Source of the DNA: Paracoccus acridae
GTDB taxonomy: Bacteria; Pseudomonadota; Alphaproteobacteria; Rhodobacterales; Rhodobacteraceae
DNA length: 39,113 nucleotides
Assembly: GCF_014642735.1 (NCBI RefSeq)
Contig: NZ_BMIV01000020.1
Span: forward strand, 1-39,113
Reading direction: 5' to 3'
Both the position numbers and the translations under genes were made by a program. Shown in pieces: positions 24,401-33,655 of this stretch. The notes beneath the pieces are model-generated. The model was not told where the DNA came from. It saw nothing but the letters and a program-made list of their open reading frames with translations, and ran no database searches. The number at the start of each line of letters is the position of its first letter. Position 1 is the stretch's first letter.

Positions 24401-24685
24401 TCAGGCGGCTTGGCGGTGCGTAAAAGGTTGCCAGTTCCAGGGAAGCAGGCCCGGCACCTGGAAGGCCGTCATATCCGGCGACCGGGCGAGAACGTCGGCC
24501 AGCCAAGCCTGAGGGTCGATGTCGTTCATCTTCGCGGTGACGATCAGGGAATACATGAAGGCGGCTCAGTTGCCGCGCTCGGAACCGGCGAAGAGCCATG
24601 ACTTACGGCCGAGGGCCACGCCACGAAGCGCCCGCTCGGCGGCGTTGTTGGTCATGCAGATCCGGCCATCATCGAGGAAGCGGGT
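24401..24685 (-). pseudogene. IS66-family transposase remnant (C-terminal part, internal stop)
   Basis: Read on the minus strand from about 24685, the frame gives TRFLDDGRICMTNNAAERALRG, LGRKSWLFAGSERG, then an in-frame TGA at 24566-24568, and continues in the same frame with AAFMYSLIVTAKMNDIDPQAW and LLPWNWQPFTHRQAA to the stop at 24401. This is the conserved C terminus of the IS66 transposase (TnpC). The N-terminal 80 percent is missing and joined to unrelated sequence at about 24685, so the element is dead. No intact terminal repeats or helper genes were found nearby. Confidence 0.8.
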
Positions 24686-24917
24686 GTCCTGGACAGTAAC
24701 CACCTCTATGCACGCTTCTTCCTGGATGAGGGCAAGACCATCGACACGAGCTGGTCCTTTTCGCCTCTCGTCCTGCCATCGAGGCAGCACTGGGGGATCG
24801 AAGTGGATCTTGACCCGGATGAGCGCAAGAAGGCCGAAGCCGCGAGCACTGCGGCAGGGAAAGCCTACAAGAGCTGTAGCGCGAAGCGGTCAGCGACGGA
24901 TGTCTTGGGGCCTTGAG
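24686..24917 (+). other. Open frame next to the IS66 remnant, possible truncated gene
   Basis: The plus-strand frame from about 24671 to the TGA at 24915-24917 has no start codon but reads protein-like: LDSNHLYARFFLDEGKTID, then WGIEVDLDPDERKKAEAAS. It begins where the IS66 similarity ends, as expected if the insertion removed the front of a gene. I do not recognise a family. Low confidence. Confidence 0.3.
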
Positions 24918-25128
24918 CAAATGTTCGCATTCACTCCACGCGACTCACGACGGGGCGGCATTCGAAGCCTGTTTGGCGTCGGGCAAGTCCTGAATACCGC
25001 CAGGGCCTAAGGCTTTGTTCAAGATCGCTGCGTCGCTCAGCAGGCCCGGGAAGCTTTCACTTCCCAGGTAGTTTCCTTGAGCCACGACCTGAGAGCGGGT
25101 CTGGAAAGAAGACGTAATACCTTCGATC

Positions 25129-26304
25129 TCAGTCTAGGCCGCCAGCACCGATAAGGCGCCAGTCCCTGCCAACTGGTCCGGCAATGTCGATGCCGTCCTG
25201 GCGTTGGCCATTGCGGATCGGCCAATAATGAACCTGGCCACTGAAGTGCTGCCACAGGATGTCATCGGTGGCATCGCCATTGAGGTCCCCGGAACCTATC
25301 AGCGTCCAATCTCTGCCAACGGGTCCAGCGATATTGATGCCGTCCAGGCGCTGACCATTGCGGATCGGCCAATAATGAACCTGGCCGCTGAAGTGCTGCC
25401 AGAGGATGTCGTCGGTGCCATCGCCGTTGAGGTCCCCTGACCCGATGATTTGCCAGTCCCTCCCAACTGGTCCAGCAATGTCGATGCCGTCCTGGCGCTG
25501 GCCATTGCGGATCGGCCAGTAATGAACCTGGCCGCTGAAGTGCTGCCAGAGGATGTCATCTGTTCCATCACCATTGAGATCTCCGGAACCAACCAGCGTC
25601 CAGTCCCTGCCAACGGGTCCAGCAATGTCGATGCCGTCCTGGCGCTGGCCATTCCGGATCGGCCAATAATGGACTTGCCCGCTGACATGCTGCCAGAGAA
25701 TGTCATCCGTTCCATCATCATTAAGGTCGCCGGACCCAATCAGCCGCCACTCCCCGCCGACGGGTCCAGCGATATTGATGCCGTCCAGTCGCTGACCATT
25801 TCGGATCGGCCAATAGTGGACCTGCCCACTGACATGCTGCCAAAGAACGTCGTCCGTGCTGAGGGTCAAAGGCTGTCCGGTCGTTCCGATTAACTCAGCC
25901 ACGAGATTAACTGTTACATCTCCCTCACTAGAGTTGCTGAGGCGGATTATATGTGGGCCGGTTGTCGATGCGACCACAGAGCCTGTCTGAATTGTCTCCC
26001 ATTCAGCGCCGATGCCGCCATCATGCTCCCAGGCCGAACATGTCACTGTCACCGGGGGAAACTGGGCCTGCGTCAGTATTCGATTGATAGGCAGCGTCTC
26101 ACCAGTGTTGGCCTCCTGGTTGGAGATGAACTCAGTTTCTTGTTGATTTCCAAGAGCGCAGGACAGCCTCCAATCGCATGTGCCGATCTCGTTGCAATCA
26201 TTTACACGAAGCGATGTGAAATTCACCCTGACGTCGGCCTGAGCTGCTGAGCTGACGGCTGTAGATATTGCAGCCGCGCTTAATATGAAACCACAGGTTT
26301 TCAT
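25129..26304 (-). CDS. Secreted repeat protein with five VCBS/FG-GAP-like repeats
   Basis: This 391-residue protein has a signal peptide (cleavage after SSAAQA, residue about 23), a unique N-terminal domain of about 130 residues with several cysteines, then five tandem repeats of 49 residues. Each reads DDILWQH-SGQVHYWPIRNG, then a GPVG-DW turn and SGDLNGDGTDD, the calcium-binding loop of VCBS/FG-GAP beta-propeller blades. The product should be exported and calcium-stabilised, with adhesion or carbohydrate binding as the usual role. The ATG at 26304 was preferred to a GTG at 26316; AGTGAG lies upstream. The protein ends abruptly after the last repeat, so an incomplete propeller is possible. 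Confidence 0.8.
   Translation of the reverse strand: MKTCGFILSAAAISTAVSSAAQADVRVNFTSLRVNDCNEIGTCDWRLSCALGNQQETEFISNQEANTGETLPINRILTQAQFPPVTVTCSAWEHDGGIGAEWETIQTGSVVASTTGPHIIRLSNSSEGDVTVNLVAELIGTTGQPLTLSTDDVLWQHVSGQVHYWPIRNGQRLDGINIAGPVGGEWRLIGSGDLNDDGTDDILWQHVSGQVHYWPIRNGQRQDGIDIAGPVGRDWTLVGSGDLNGDGTDDILWQHFSGQVHYWPIRNGQRQDGIDIAGPVGRDWQIIGSGDLNGDGTDDILWQHFSGQVHYWPIRNGQRLDGINIAGPVGRDWTLIGSGDLNGDATDDILWQHFSGQVHYWPIRNGQRQDGIDIAGPVGRDWRLIGAGGLD
25136..25870 (-). repeat. Five tandem 147-bp repeats inside the secreted protein gene
   Basis: The anchor CTGCCA (or a close variant) recurs at 25249, 25396, 25543, 25690 and 25837, exactly 147 bases apart. Units differ by only a few bases, including synonymous changes, indicating recent expansion or gene conversion. 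Such an array can change copy number by slippage or recombination without breaking the frame. Confidence 0.9.
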
Positions 26305-26551
26305 GATACGACTCACTAAACGGAATATAATAGAAACTGGTTATATTCAGTATCACTAGAACGATTTTGTGACAACCTTATTTATTCGCGCAAATACCCG
26401 CAAAAAGATATTGTGGAAATATACTATATTTCGGCCAGTATTCTCGCGGGCCGCTTCTATGGGCAGGTCCGCGGCCGACCACTGGCTAGTCCGCGCACCT
26501 TTGCCTGACAGACTGCTAGGTAGCTGTTCAACGTCCGCAGCCAGCCGATCG

Positions 26552-27673
26552 TCACTGCCCCGCAGCCAGGGTCACCATGACCTCGATCCTTCGGTCGTGC
26601 CGAAGGAGCCCCAGTTTGATTGCGTCACCTGCCTGCCGAACATCGAGGCCAGCTCTCAAATCTTCTGAGTTCTTCACAGCGACCCCGTCTATGGAGACGA
26701 TCACGTCACCAAGGGTCACCCTGCCATCTCGGGTGATCCTGGCCGGCCTGAGGCCTGCTGCATCCGCTGGGCTGCCTGGCGTGACATCCAGCACCATCAC
26801 CCCAGCCATTCCGGCGCGTGCCAGCAGGGCATCGCCACGCGGATCATGCGAAACGCCCAGCACAGGCGGCGCATAGCGGCCTGTAGCGATTAATTGCGGC
26901 ACGACCCTGTTCACTGTGTCCACGGGAACAGCGAAACCGATGCCCGCACTCGATCCCGAAGGACTGTAGATCGCCGTGTTGACCCCGATCAGCCGTCCGG
27001 CGCTGTCCAGAAGCGGGCCTCCTGAATTACCAGGATTGATGGCGGCGTCGGTCTGGATCAGGCCGCGGATCATCGTGCCGCGCTTGCCGGGGAGCTCCCG
27101 ATCAAGGGCAGAGACAATGCCGGTGGTCAGTGTCCAGTCGAGACCAAAAGGATTGCCGATGGCGAAGACGCCTTGCCCGACTTGCAGGTCCTCGCTGCTC
27201 CCAACTGCGAGGGGTAGGGGCCGCTCGGATCCCGCCTCGATGTGAAGCACTGCCAGGTCATGTTCGGGAGCCGTCCCCACGAGGCGGGCAGGATAGGCGC
27301 GGCCATCGGCAAGCCGCACCAATGCTGCCGTCGCCCCCTCGATGACGTGGTTGTTGGTCACCACATGGCCTTGCGCATCCCAGATGAACCCCGAACCGCT
27401 GCCGCGCGGAACGTCATAGGCGTTCCGGGTCCAGAAATCGACCACGCGGCTTTCAGTGGTGATCGAGACAACGCTATCCTTGGCACCTTCGAAAATGGCG
27501 ATGGTGGTCTGCTCGTTCGTGGCCAGATCGCCGCGGGGAACAACGACCCTCGGCTCCCCGGCTGGCTCACGCAGAGCCAGTTCCAGGAGAGGAACGCCGC
27601 GCCAGACCAGGACGACGAGGATTGCGGCAAGTGTCACAAGCACGAGCCTTGGCAAAAATCCGTCTGCTTTCAT
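26552..27673 (-). CDS. Membrane-anchored HtrA/DegS-type serine protease with one PDZ domain
   Basis: This 373-residue protein has one N-terminal membrane anchor (residues about 8-30), a trypsin-like domain with the triad His109 (VTNNHVI), Asp139 (EHDLAVL) and Ser217 (GNSGGPL), and one C-terminal PDZ domain (VMVLDVTPGSPADAAGL to about residue 373). It should face the periplasm and act in envelope protein quality control or signalling. The ATG at 27673 has no good ribosome binding site. A GTG at 27703 overlapping the stop of the antitoxin gene (GTGA) is in frame, with AAGGG upstream, and would add ten residues. Either way it is coupled to that gene. Confidence 0.9.
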   Translation of the reverse strand: MKADGFLPRLVLVTLAAILVVLVWRGVPLLELALREPAGEPRVVVPRGDLATNEQTTIAIFEGAKDSVVSITTESRVVDFWTRNAYDVPRGSGSGFIWDAQGHVVTNNHVIEGATAALVRLADGRAYPARLVGTAPEHDLAVLHIEAGSERPLPLAVGSSEDLQVGQGVFAIGNPFGLDWTLTTGIVSALDRELPGKRGTMIRGLIQTDAAINPGNSGGPLLDSAGRLIGVNTAIYSPSGSSAGIGFAVPVDTVNRVVPQLIATGRYAPPVLGVSHDPRGDALLARAGMAGVMVLDVTPGSPADAAGLRPARITRDGRVTLGDVIVSIDGVAVKNSEDLRAGLDVRQAGDAIKLGLLRHDRRIEVMVTLAAGQ

Positions 27674-27699
27674 TCGTAGTGTCCGCGGACTCCCGCCCT

Positions 27700-27918
27700 T
27701 CACCGCCACCCTTCCAGTTCCTCCAGGGCGGCATCCATATGGTCCGAGAGATCGGCGTCGCAACGATCCGAGTCTGCAATGAGCGCGGACTGACGCCGGC
27801 ACTCCGCAGCAAAGCCGGGGCGGCGGGTATCGGGCATCCAGATCGGGACAGGTTGCAGACCGGCGGCGCGCAGGGCCTCCCGGCGCTTCCAAACTCGTTC
27901 CGAAACAGGGATTGGCAT
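27700..27918 (-). CDS. MazE-like antitoxin (DUF3018 family)
   Basis: This 72-residue protein matches the MazE-like antitoxin family: VSERVWKRREALRAAGLQPV, IWMPDTRRPGFAAECRRQS, then an acidic tail (DMDAALEELEGW-like end). The family normally precedes a MazF/PemK toxin gene with overlapping ends. The ribosome binding site is near perfect (AAAGGAGGTGG). Here the next gene in the same direction is the HtrA protease, and no toxin-like frame is visible on either side, so this antitoxin is orphaned or has another partner. Confidence 0.85.
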   Translation of the reverse strand: MPIPVSERVWKRREALRAAGLQPVPIWMPDTRRPGFAAECRRQSALIADSDRCDADLSDHMDAALEELEGWR

Positions 27919-28108
27919 GACCCACCTCCTTTCTGTCGATTGTAGCAAACAGCCAGCCGGTGCCCAATCATGAACTGGCTGGCGACCCGTTCCGCCTGGC
28001 CTCACGTGAGTGGATCAGGGGGAACACGCAGTCTTCTTGGCCCATTGCAGTCGTTGCGAGCCCCGGATGCGGCATTTAGACTTCCGTCATGCATGGAGGT
28101 CACCGTCG

Positions 28109-28534
28109 ATGAGCAACCTGAAACCACAGCACAACGGAGCCTGTCATTGCGGCTCTGTCCGCTTCAAGGTTCGTTTAACCGATGAGTTCAACACGATCCG
28201 GCGGTGTTCATGCTCCTACTGCCGTATGCGGGGAGCTATTGCCGTTTCGGCGCCGCTCTCGGAGATGGAATTCATCCAGGGCGAAGACAATTTGACGCTT
28301 TACCAGTTCAATACTGGAACAGCGAAGCATTATTTCTGCAAGACCTGCGGGATATATACCCATCACCAGCGACGCTCCGATCCAAGCCAGTTTGGTGTCA
28401 ATGTTGCGTGCATTGAAGGCGTCAGTCCATTCGACTTCCCGGAAGTTGTCGTTACGGATGGCGTTCATCATCCGTCCGATACCCTTGGGGGCGACAGAAT
28501 TGCGGGGATACTGCGGTTCAGCCCCACGGAGTAG
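28109..28534 (+). CDS. GFA-family zinc protein (glutathione-dependent formaldehyde-activating-like, CENP-V fold)
   Basis: This 141-residue protein carries the zinc-binding cysteines of the GFA fold: NGACHCGSVRF (start), RRCSCSYCRMRG (middle) and YFCKTCGIYTHH (second zinc site). Despite the family name most members are not shown to act on formaldehyde. The ATG at 28109 follows GGAGGT. The gene stands alone, divergent from the antitoxin-protease pair. Confidence 0.87.
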   Translation: MSNLKPQHNGACHCGSVRFKVRLTDEFNTIRRCSCSYCRMRGAIAVSAPLSEMEFIQGEDNLTLYQFNTGTAKHYFCKTCGIYTHHQRRSDPSQFGVNVACIEGVSPFDFPEVVVTDGVHHPSDTLGGDRIAGILRFSPTE

Positions 28535-28799
28535 CGGGAGGTGGCGGACGGCGGGTGCGTTTGCTGATCCGCCGGTCGACCATCCAACCCGGGTGTCTGC
28601 TGTGCGGACGAAGCTGCCGGTCACCCGCCTCGAAACTCTCTCCCAACGTCCTTCCTGGTCATGAGATCTTAAAAGCTCCTTCGGGCTGATCTAGCAAATA
28701 AACGTCCGAAACGCGTGCCCGCCCCGTCTCTGGCCGGGTTTGTTGCAAGAGGGTCATTAGTCGGCGCTGCAAAACCGTATCAGGCAGCCGGGGGAGCCG

Positions 28800-30395
<1,596 letters not shown>

Positions 30396-30561
30396 TCAGC
30401 GCGCACCTGCCGGCACTCCACCGGAATGATGTAAGCCGCTTCAACCGACAGGCGCAGGCGGGCTGTCACGGCTCATTTGACCTGGTCGGGCGGTGCTCCG
30501 CTGGGCCGTCTTACTTCCGTTGGCCTTCGCCGGTTTCGGCGTTCCCGTGCAGCGAAGCAGA

Positions 30562-31248
30562 TCAGGCGAGGCTCAGCCTCATCTCGTTAAAGATGTTCCT
30601 GATCTTGCATGCGTAACCCCCGCTCCCGTCATCATCGACGGCATGGAGGATGCCGACAAGCCTTCCTTCTCCGGTCATGATTGGCGCGCCAGAATCCCCC
30701 TCCGAGCCGAAACGCTTGGCGTTGTTAGCCGGATTGTCCTTGTCGAAGGTGATCTGTATCAGGTCATGGAAGTCGCCATAGGTGTAGCTCGACATGGTGA
30801 TCCTCCCAACGGTCCTGCCGGTGGTGCGACCGTGCTTCTGGACGATCATGCCATCTACGGGATCGGCGATGTCCTTGATGTCTCCGATCTTCCAGACGTA
30901 GTTCCGATATTTGGTGTCGTCATCGAGGAGCGCGATGCCTGCGTCGAGTGTGCCCGCGTAATGCACTTCGCTTGTTGTGGCGACACCGTTGATCCAGCCC
31001 GCTGGCTCCGGCTGATAGACCCGGGCGTCAATCGGCGTAATGCCACCCTTTTTCTGCGGTTTCAGAACATGGCCTGCAGTCAGCAGGTAAGGTGGGCTGT
31101 CTGCCTCCACCACTCCGGGCTTTGGCCCTTGCCTGACGAAGCATCCAATTGTCCCGGGAGCAATATTGAATCCCCCGAAGCCGACGACTGCGATCTGAAT
31201 ACCCGCGGCCAGGGGGCGTTCCTTCCACACATAAGGTCCGGACGACAT
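30562..31248 (-). CDS. Trypsin-like (S1 fold) serine protease without signal peptide
   Basis: This 228-residue protein has the chymotrypsin-fold triad: His60 in YLLTAGHVL, Asp102 in GTLDAGIALL and Ser186 in GSEGDSGAPIM. It is a stand-alone protease domain with no PDZ domain and no export signal, so it either stays in the cytoplasm or leaves by another route. KHGRTTGRTVGRI is a common feature of small bacterial S1 relatives. The ATG at 31248 follows GGAGGT at 6 bases. Substrate unknown. Confidence 0.85.
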   Translation of the reverse strand: MSSGPYVWKERPLAAGIQIAVVGFGGFNIAPGTIGCFVRQGPKPGVVEADSPPYLLTAGHVLKPQKKGGITPIDARVYQPEPAGWINGVATTSEVHYAGTLDAGIALLDDDTKYRNYVWKIGDIKDIADPVDGMIVQKHGRTTGRTVGRITMSSYTYGDFHDLIQITFDKDNPANNAKRFGSEGDSGAPIMTGEGRLVGILHAVDDDGSGGYACKIRNIFNEMRLSLA

Positions 31249-31915
31249 CGGCAACCTCCGTTTGACGTCGATGCTTGAGGCTCAGCAAGGCTAGGACTTC
31301 GGGCTGCCTTGAACGACAGCCCCGGATCGCGACGGGGTGGCCAACTAGCGGAAACAGCGTATCAAATTGGGGCATTGATTTCTACTAGAACGTCAGGCTG
31401 TCCAGTTGCCTGTAGGCCCATGCACGAAATCATGGCGGTCCTTCCGCACGCTGCGATCCCGCACCGCCGGCGTAAGCGGAATGACCTGCCCCCAGGAGAA
31501 CCCTGCGATAGGCGATCCGAATCCTTCTCACACGCGTTCGCTGCACGTCATGGCTGAATTCCGTGGGACACTGGAAAACGTGCAGGATATACGAACCACA
31601 ACCATTATATCAGGTTGTCGAAGATCTTCGGTATTCGCCAAGTTTCGCCGTCTAGAGCCACATTCGTCAAATATGGTTGGCCCGAATTGGATTGATATAA
31701 TCTTCCATCAGGGGACGCGGCCGCCATTAACTTTGAAAATCCCCAGTTCTGTAAGATCAAAATCTACGACATTCTCGCGCATCTCACGGTTGAGTAAATA
31801 AAAACATTGATTTTACGAGAGAATCTTTCATCATTTCGAATGTGAGGCACGGGACAGAGGGTATCATCAGGCAAAACACGGCACCCCAGTTATCATCCGG
31901 AAGGAGGATCTGATA
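31249..31915. other. 667-base region without a supported gene, AT-rich in its second half
   Basis: From about 31570 base composition shifts to much higher AT than the rest of the window, and no reading frame is convincing. It separates two divergent genes and so must hold the promoter of the VPLPA-CTERM gene (31.8-31.9 kb, with TTGATTTTACG and ATCATTTCG). A short inverted repeat CAACC/GGTTG lies near 31601-31618. The composition suggests acquired or silenced DNA. Confidence 0.4.
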
Positions 31916-32542
31916 ATGAGTATAATGTTGAAGGTTGCGGCATTTGCCGCATTTGCGGCCATGCCCTTTTCTGCGATAGCCGCTACGGTTACGCATGTGT
32001 TCAACAGCACTGCGCTTGCCCCGCTATACGGGTCCCAGGGAACTGAATGGACCACGGCTGATGGTTTTCTGACAATCAGCAGCACAGGCGGGGACATCTT
32101 CATCGGAGCCAATGCCCTTGGCGTCGCCCGGCCTGGTCAGGCGGTGCAGCTTTACCAGCAGCTGAACATCAACGAGACACTTCGTTTCTCATTCGCTGCC
32201 CCCGTCACCGACGTCACCTTCGGTCGCTCGGCCGGGACATTCCCGGTCAATCTCACGAGCTACGACGAGACTGGGGACGCGGTTTATTCGCTCTCAAGAT
32301 CGTTCCCGAACTCCATACCGGTGAACCCGGCTGTCAACGGACCTGACAATCTTCCCATCCTGAGCTTCCTTCTCCAAGGGGTGTCAGGAACCGGCGCCGG
32401 AATAGCGAGCATCACCTACACGACCGCTGACATCCCGCCTCCGGCGCCTGTTCCGCTTCCGGCGGCAGGCTTCCTGCTGCTGGGTGGCATGGGCGCGCTC
32501 TATGGCATGCGTCGAAAGAAAGCGGCCTCCGAGGAGAACTGA
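31916..32542 (+). CDS. VPLPA-CTERM sorted surface protein
   Basis: This 208-residue protein has a signal peptide (cleavage near AIA, residue 22), a beta-rich middle part, and a complete C-terminal sorting signal: Pro-rich PPPAPVPLPAAG (VPLPA at 179-183), a hydrophobic stretch (186-198) and a basic end RRKK (199-202). VPLPA-CTERM proteins are processed by an exosortase (XrtD type) in Rhodobacteraceae and other alphaproteobacteria and are linked to extracellular matrix. AAGGAGG stands 8 bases ahead of the ATG. No exosortase gene lies in the window. The middle part is not recognised. Confidence 0.87.
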   Translation: MSIMLKVAAFAAFAAMPFSAIAATVTHVFNSTALAPLYGSQGTEWTTADGFLTISSTGGDIFIGANALGVARPGQAVQLYQQLNINETLRFSFAAPVTDVTFGRSAGTFPVNLTSYDETGDAVYSLSRSFPNSIPVNPAVNGPDNLPILSFLLQGVSGTGAGIASITYTTADIPPPAPVPLPAAGFLLLGGMGALYGMRRKKAASEEN

Positions 32543-32592
32543 ACAGGAAACGGTATTCGCAGGTGGTGAAGGGAGGCGCCACTTGCGGAAGT

Positions 32593-32639
32593 GCAGAGAG
32601 TAACCAGCCGGAGTCGGCAAGTTTGCTCTCTGCCTTTTT
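32593..32639 (+). terminator. Intrinsic terminator behind the VPLPA-CTERM gene
   Basis: GCAGAGAG (32593-32600) pairs with CTCTCTGC (32626-32633), with a small inner hairpin GCCG-GAGT-CGGC in the loop, followed by CTTTTTA. It sits between two convergent genes and could serve the first one. Confidence 0.75.
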
Positions 32640-32657
32640 AGTTCATCGCTGCGCCAG

Positions 32658-33233
32658 TCAGCTGTCCGGAGCGGCCTCGATCGAGTCAACAAAGTCCCCG
32701 GCCAGATCGCGCGACCGCTGCACCACCTCGATTGGCAGCTCGCTGGCATCCGCGGCCACGACCTCGCCCACCTGCACATTGAGCGCGCGTCCGCGGACCT
32801 CGGCGACACAGAACGTGTAGCCAAGCTCGCCCACCCGGGAAGTCATGCATTCCATCTCCGAACCGCCCGGGCTTTGAACTGTTTCGCGGGTGACAGGTAT
32901 CTCTCCGCCGGCCATGTATGAGGCTGCACGTTCGATATTTCCCTCGATGCCGCGCTTATCCAGCGGATAAAGCAGCACCTGCACATTCCGGTCGTCCTCG
33001 GGCGTGCCATAGGTCGCCATGATCCTGCCTTCCTGCGGGCGGCTCTGGATGGAGGAGCGCACCAGGCCATCATGTTCTTCCGGGAACCCCGGCATGAAGG
33101 CATTGGTGACGGGGTGGCCCGCGACTTCATTAGGAGGGCCGTCTTGCGCCATGGTCGGGCCCGTCACGGAAAGGATGACGCCCGCTGCGACGGCGCAAGC
33201 GACAAGACGGCTCTGATGAAGGGCGGGGGGCAT
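32658..33233 (-). CDS. Secreted protein of unknown function (191 aa)
   Basis: The product has a signal peptide (cleavage after TMAQ or TMA, about residue 29) and a mature part of about 160 residues with two cysteines (ECM and FCV) likely to form a disulfide. The pattern GRIMATYGTPEDDRNVQVLLYPLDK followed by MECMTSRVGELGYTFCVAEVRGRALNVQVGEV resembles small periplasmic proteins of Rhodobacteraceae that I cannot name. AAGGAG stands 6 bases ahead of the ATG. It is convergent with the VPLPA-CTERM gene. Confidence 0.65.
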   Translation of the reverse strand: MPPALHQSRLVACAVAAGVILSVTGPTMAQDGPPNEVAGHPVTNAFMPGFPEEHDGLVRSSIQSRPQEGRIMATYGTPEDDRNVQVLLYPLDKRGIEGNIERAASYMAGGEIPVTRETVQSPGGSEMECMTSRVGELGYTFCVAEVRGRALNVQVGEVVAADASELPIEVVQRSRDLAGDFVDSIEAAPDS

Positions 33234-33655
33234 GCTGCTCTCCTTGGTCAGGTAACATTAGGGTTCTACAGGAGCGACTTCCTTGAACCGCGTCTAGCGG
33301 GACAACGGCTATCAGGACGGGCAGTTCACCTTTACCGGTGCTGCCCCCTGCTTCAGCCAGCAGACAGGCAAACCCGCCAAGGTTGCGTCTGTGCTCCTGC
33401 CCGCTATAACGCCCCCCATGCTCGATGACCTCAGCAAGAACGATGCCGTTGCATCGTTGCCAAATGCTTGCGCTTGCGCTGGAAACATCCCTTCCTTCCG
33501 CTGCGCGTGCCGACCGGTTGGTTGGCCCCATAGGTCTGTCTGTCGCTTTTCGCGAATCCTTTCACAGGCCTCTCAGAGAGCATCATCCCACCGCCTTGCC
33601 ATGTGTTCGAAACACCGCGCCTCCTGATCATGAAAGGTTCAGAACGGAACAGCTT
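33234..33655. other. Upstream region of the BCCT transporter gene
   Basis: This 422-base region lies between divergent genes. Reading frames on either strand here lack ribosome binding sites and are not convincing. It contains the perfect 20-base inverted repeat at 33439-33458 described separately. No clear promoter could be assigned. Confidence 0.35.
33439..33458. promoter_or_regulatory. Inverted repeat upstream of the BCCT gene
   Basis: AACGATGC-CGTT-GCATCGTT is a perfect 8-bp inverted repeat with a 4-base centre, about 200 bases before the transporter start. It could be an operator for a TetR/BetI-like regulator or a hairpin in the leader. There is no regulator gene nearby. Confidence 0.4.

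Noticed and set aside
25136..25870. CRISPR array
   Set aside because: The 147-base units are repeat throughout, with no unique spacers, and encode protein repeats in frame.
26305..26317. ATACGACTCACTA, 13 bases identical to the core of the phage T7 promoter
   Set aside because: The match lacks the TATAGGG start region, points away from the adjacent gene, and no phage-type polymerase or vector sequence is nearby. Most likely coincidence.
33130..33531. Minus-strand frame of 133 codons upstream of the BCCT gene
   Set aside because: It overlaps the secreted-protein gene in another phase, lacks a ribosome binding site, and only a short middle section looks protein-like.
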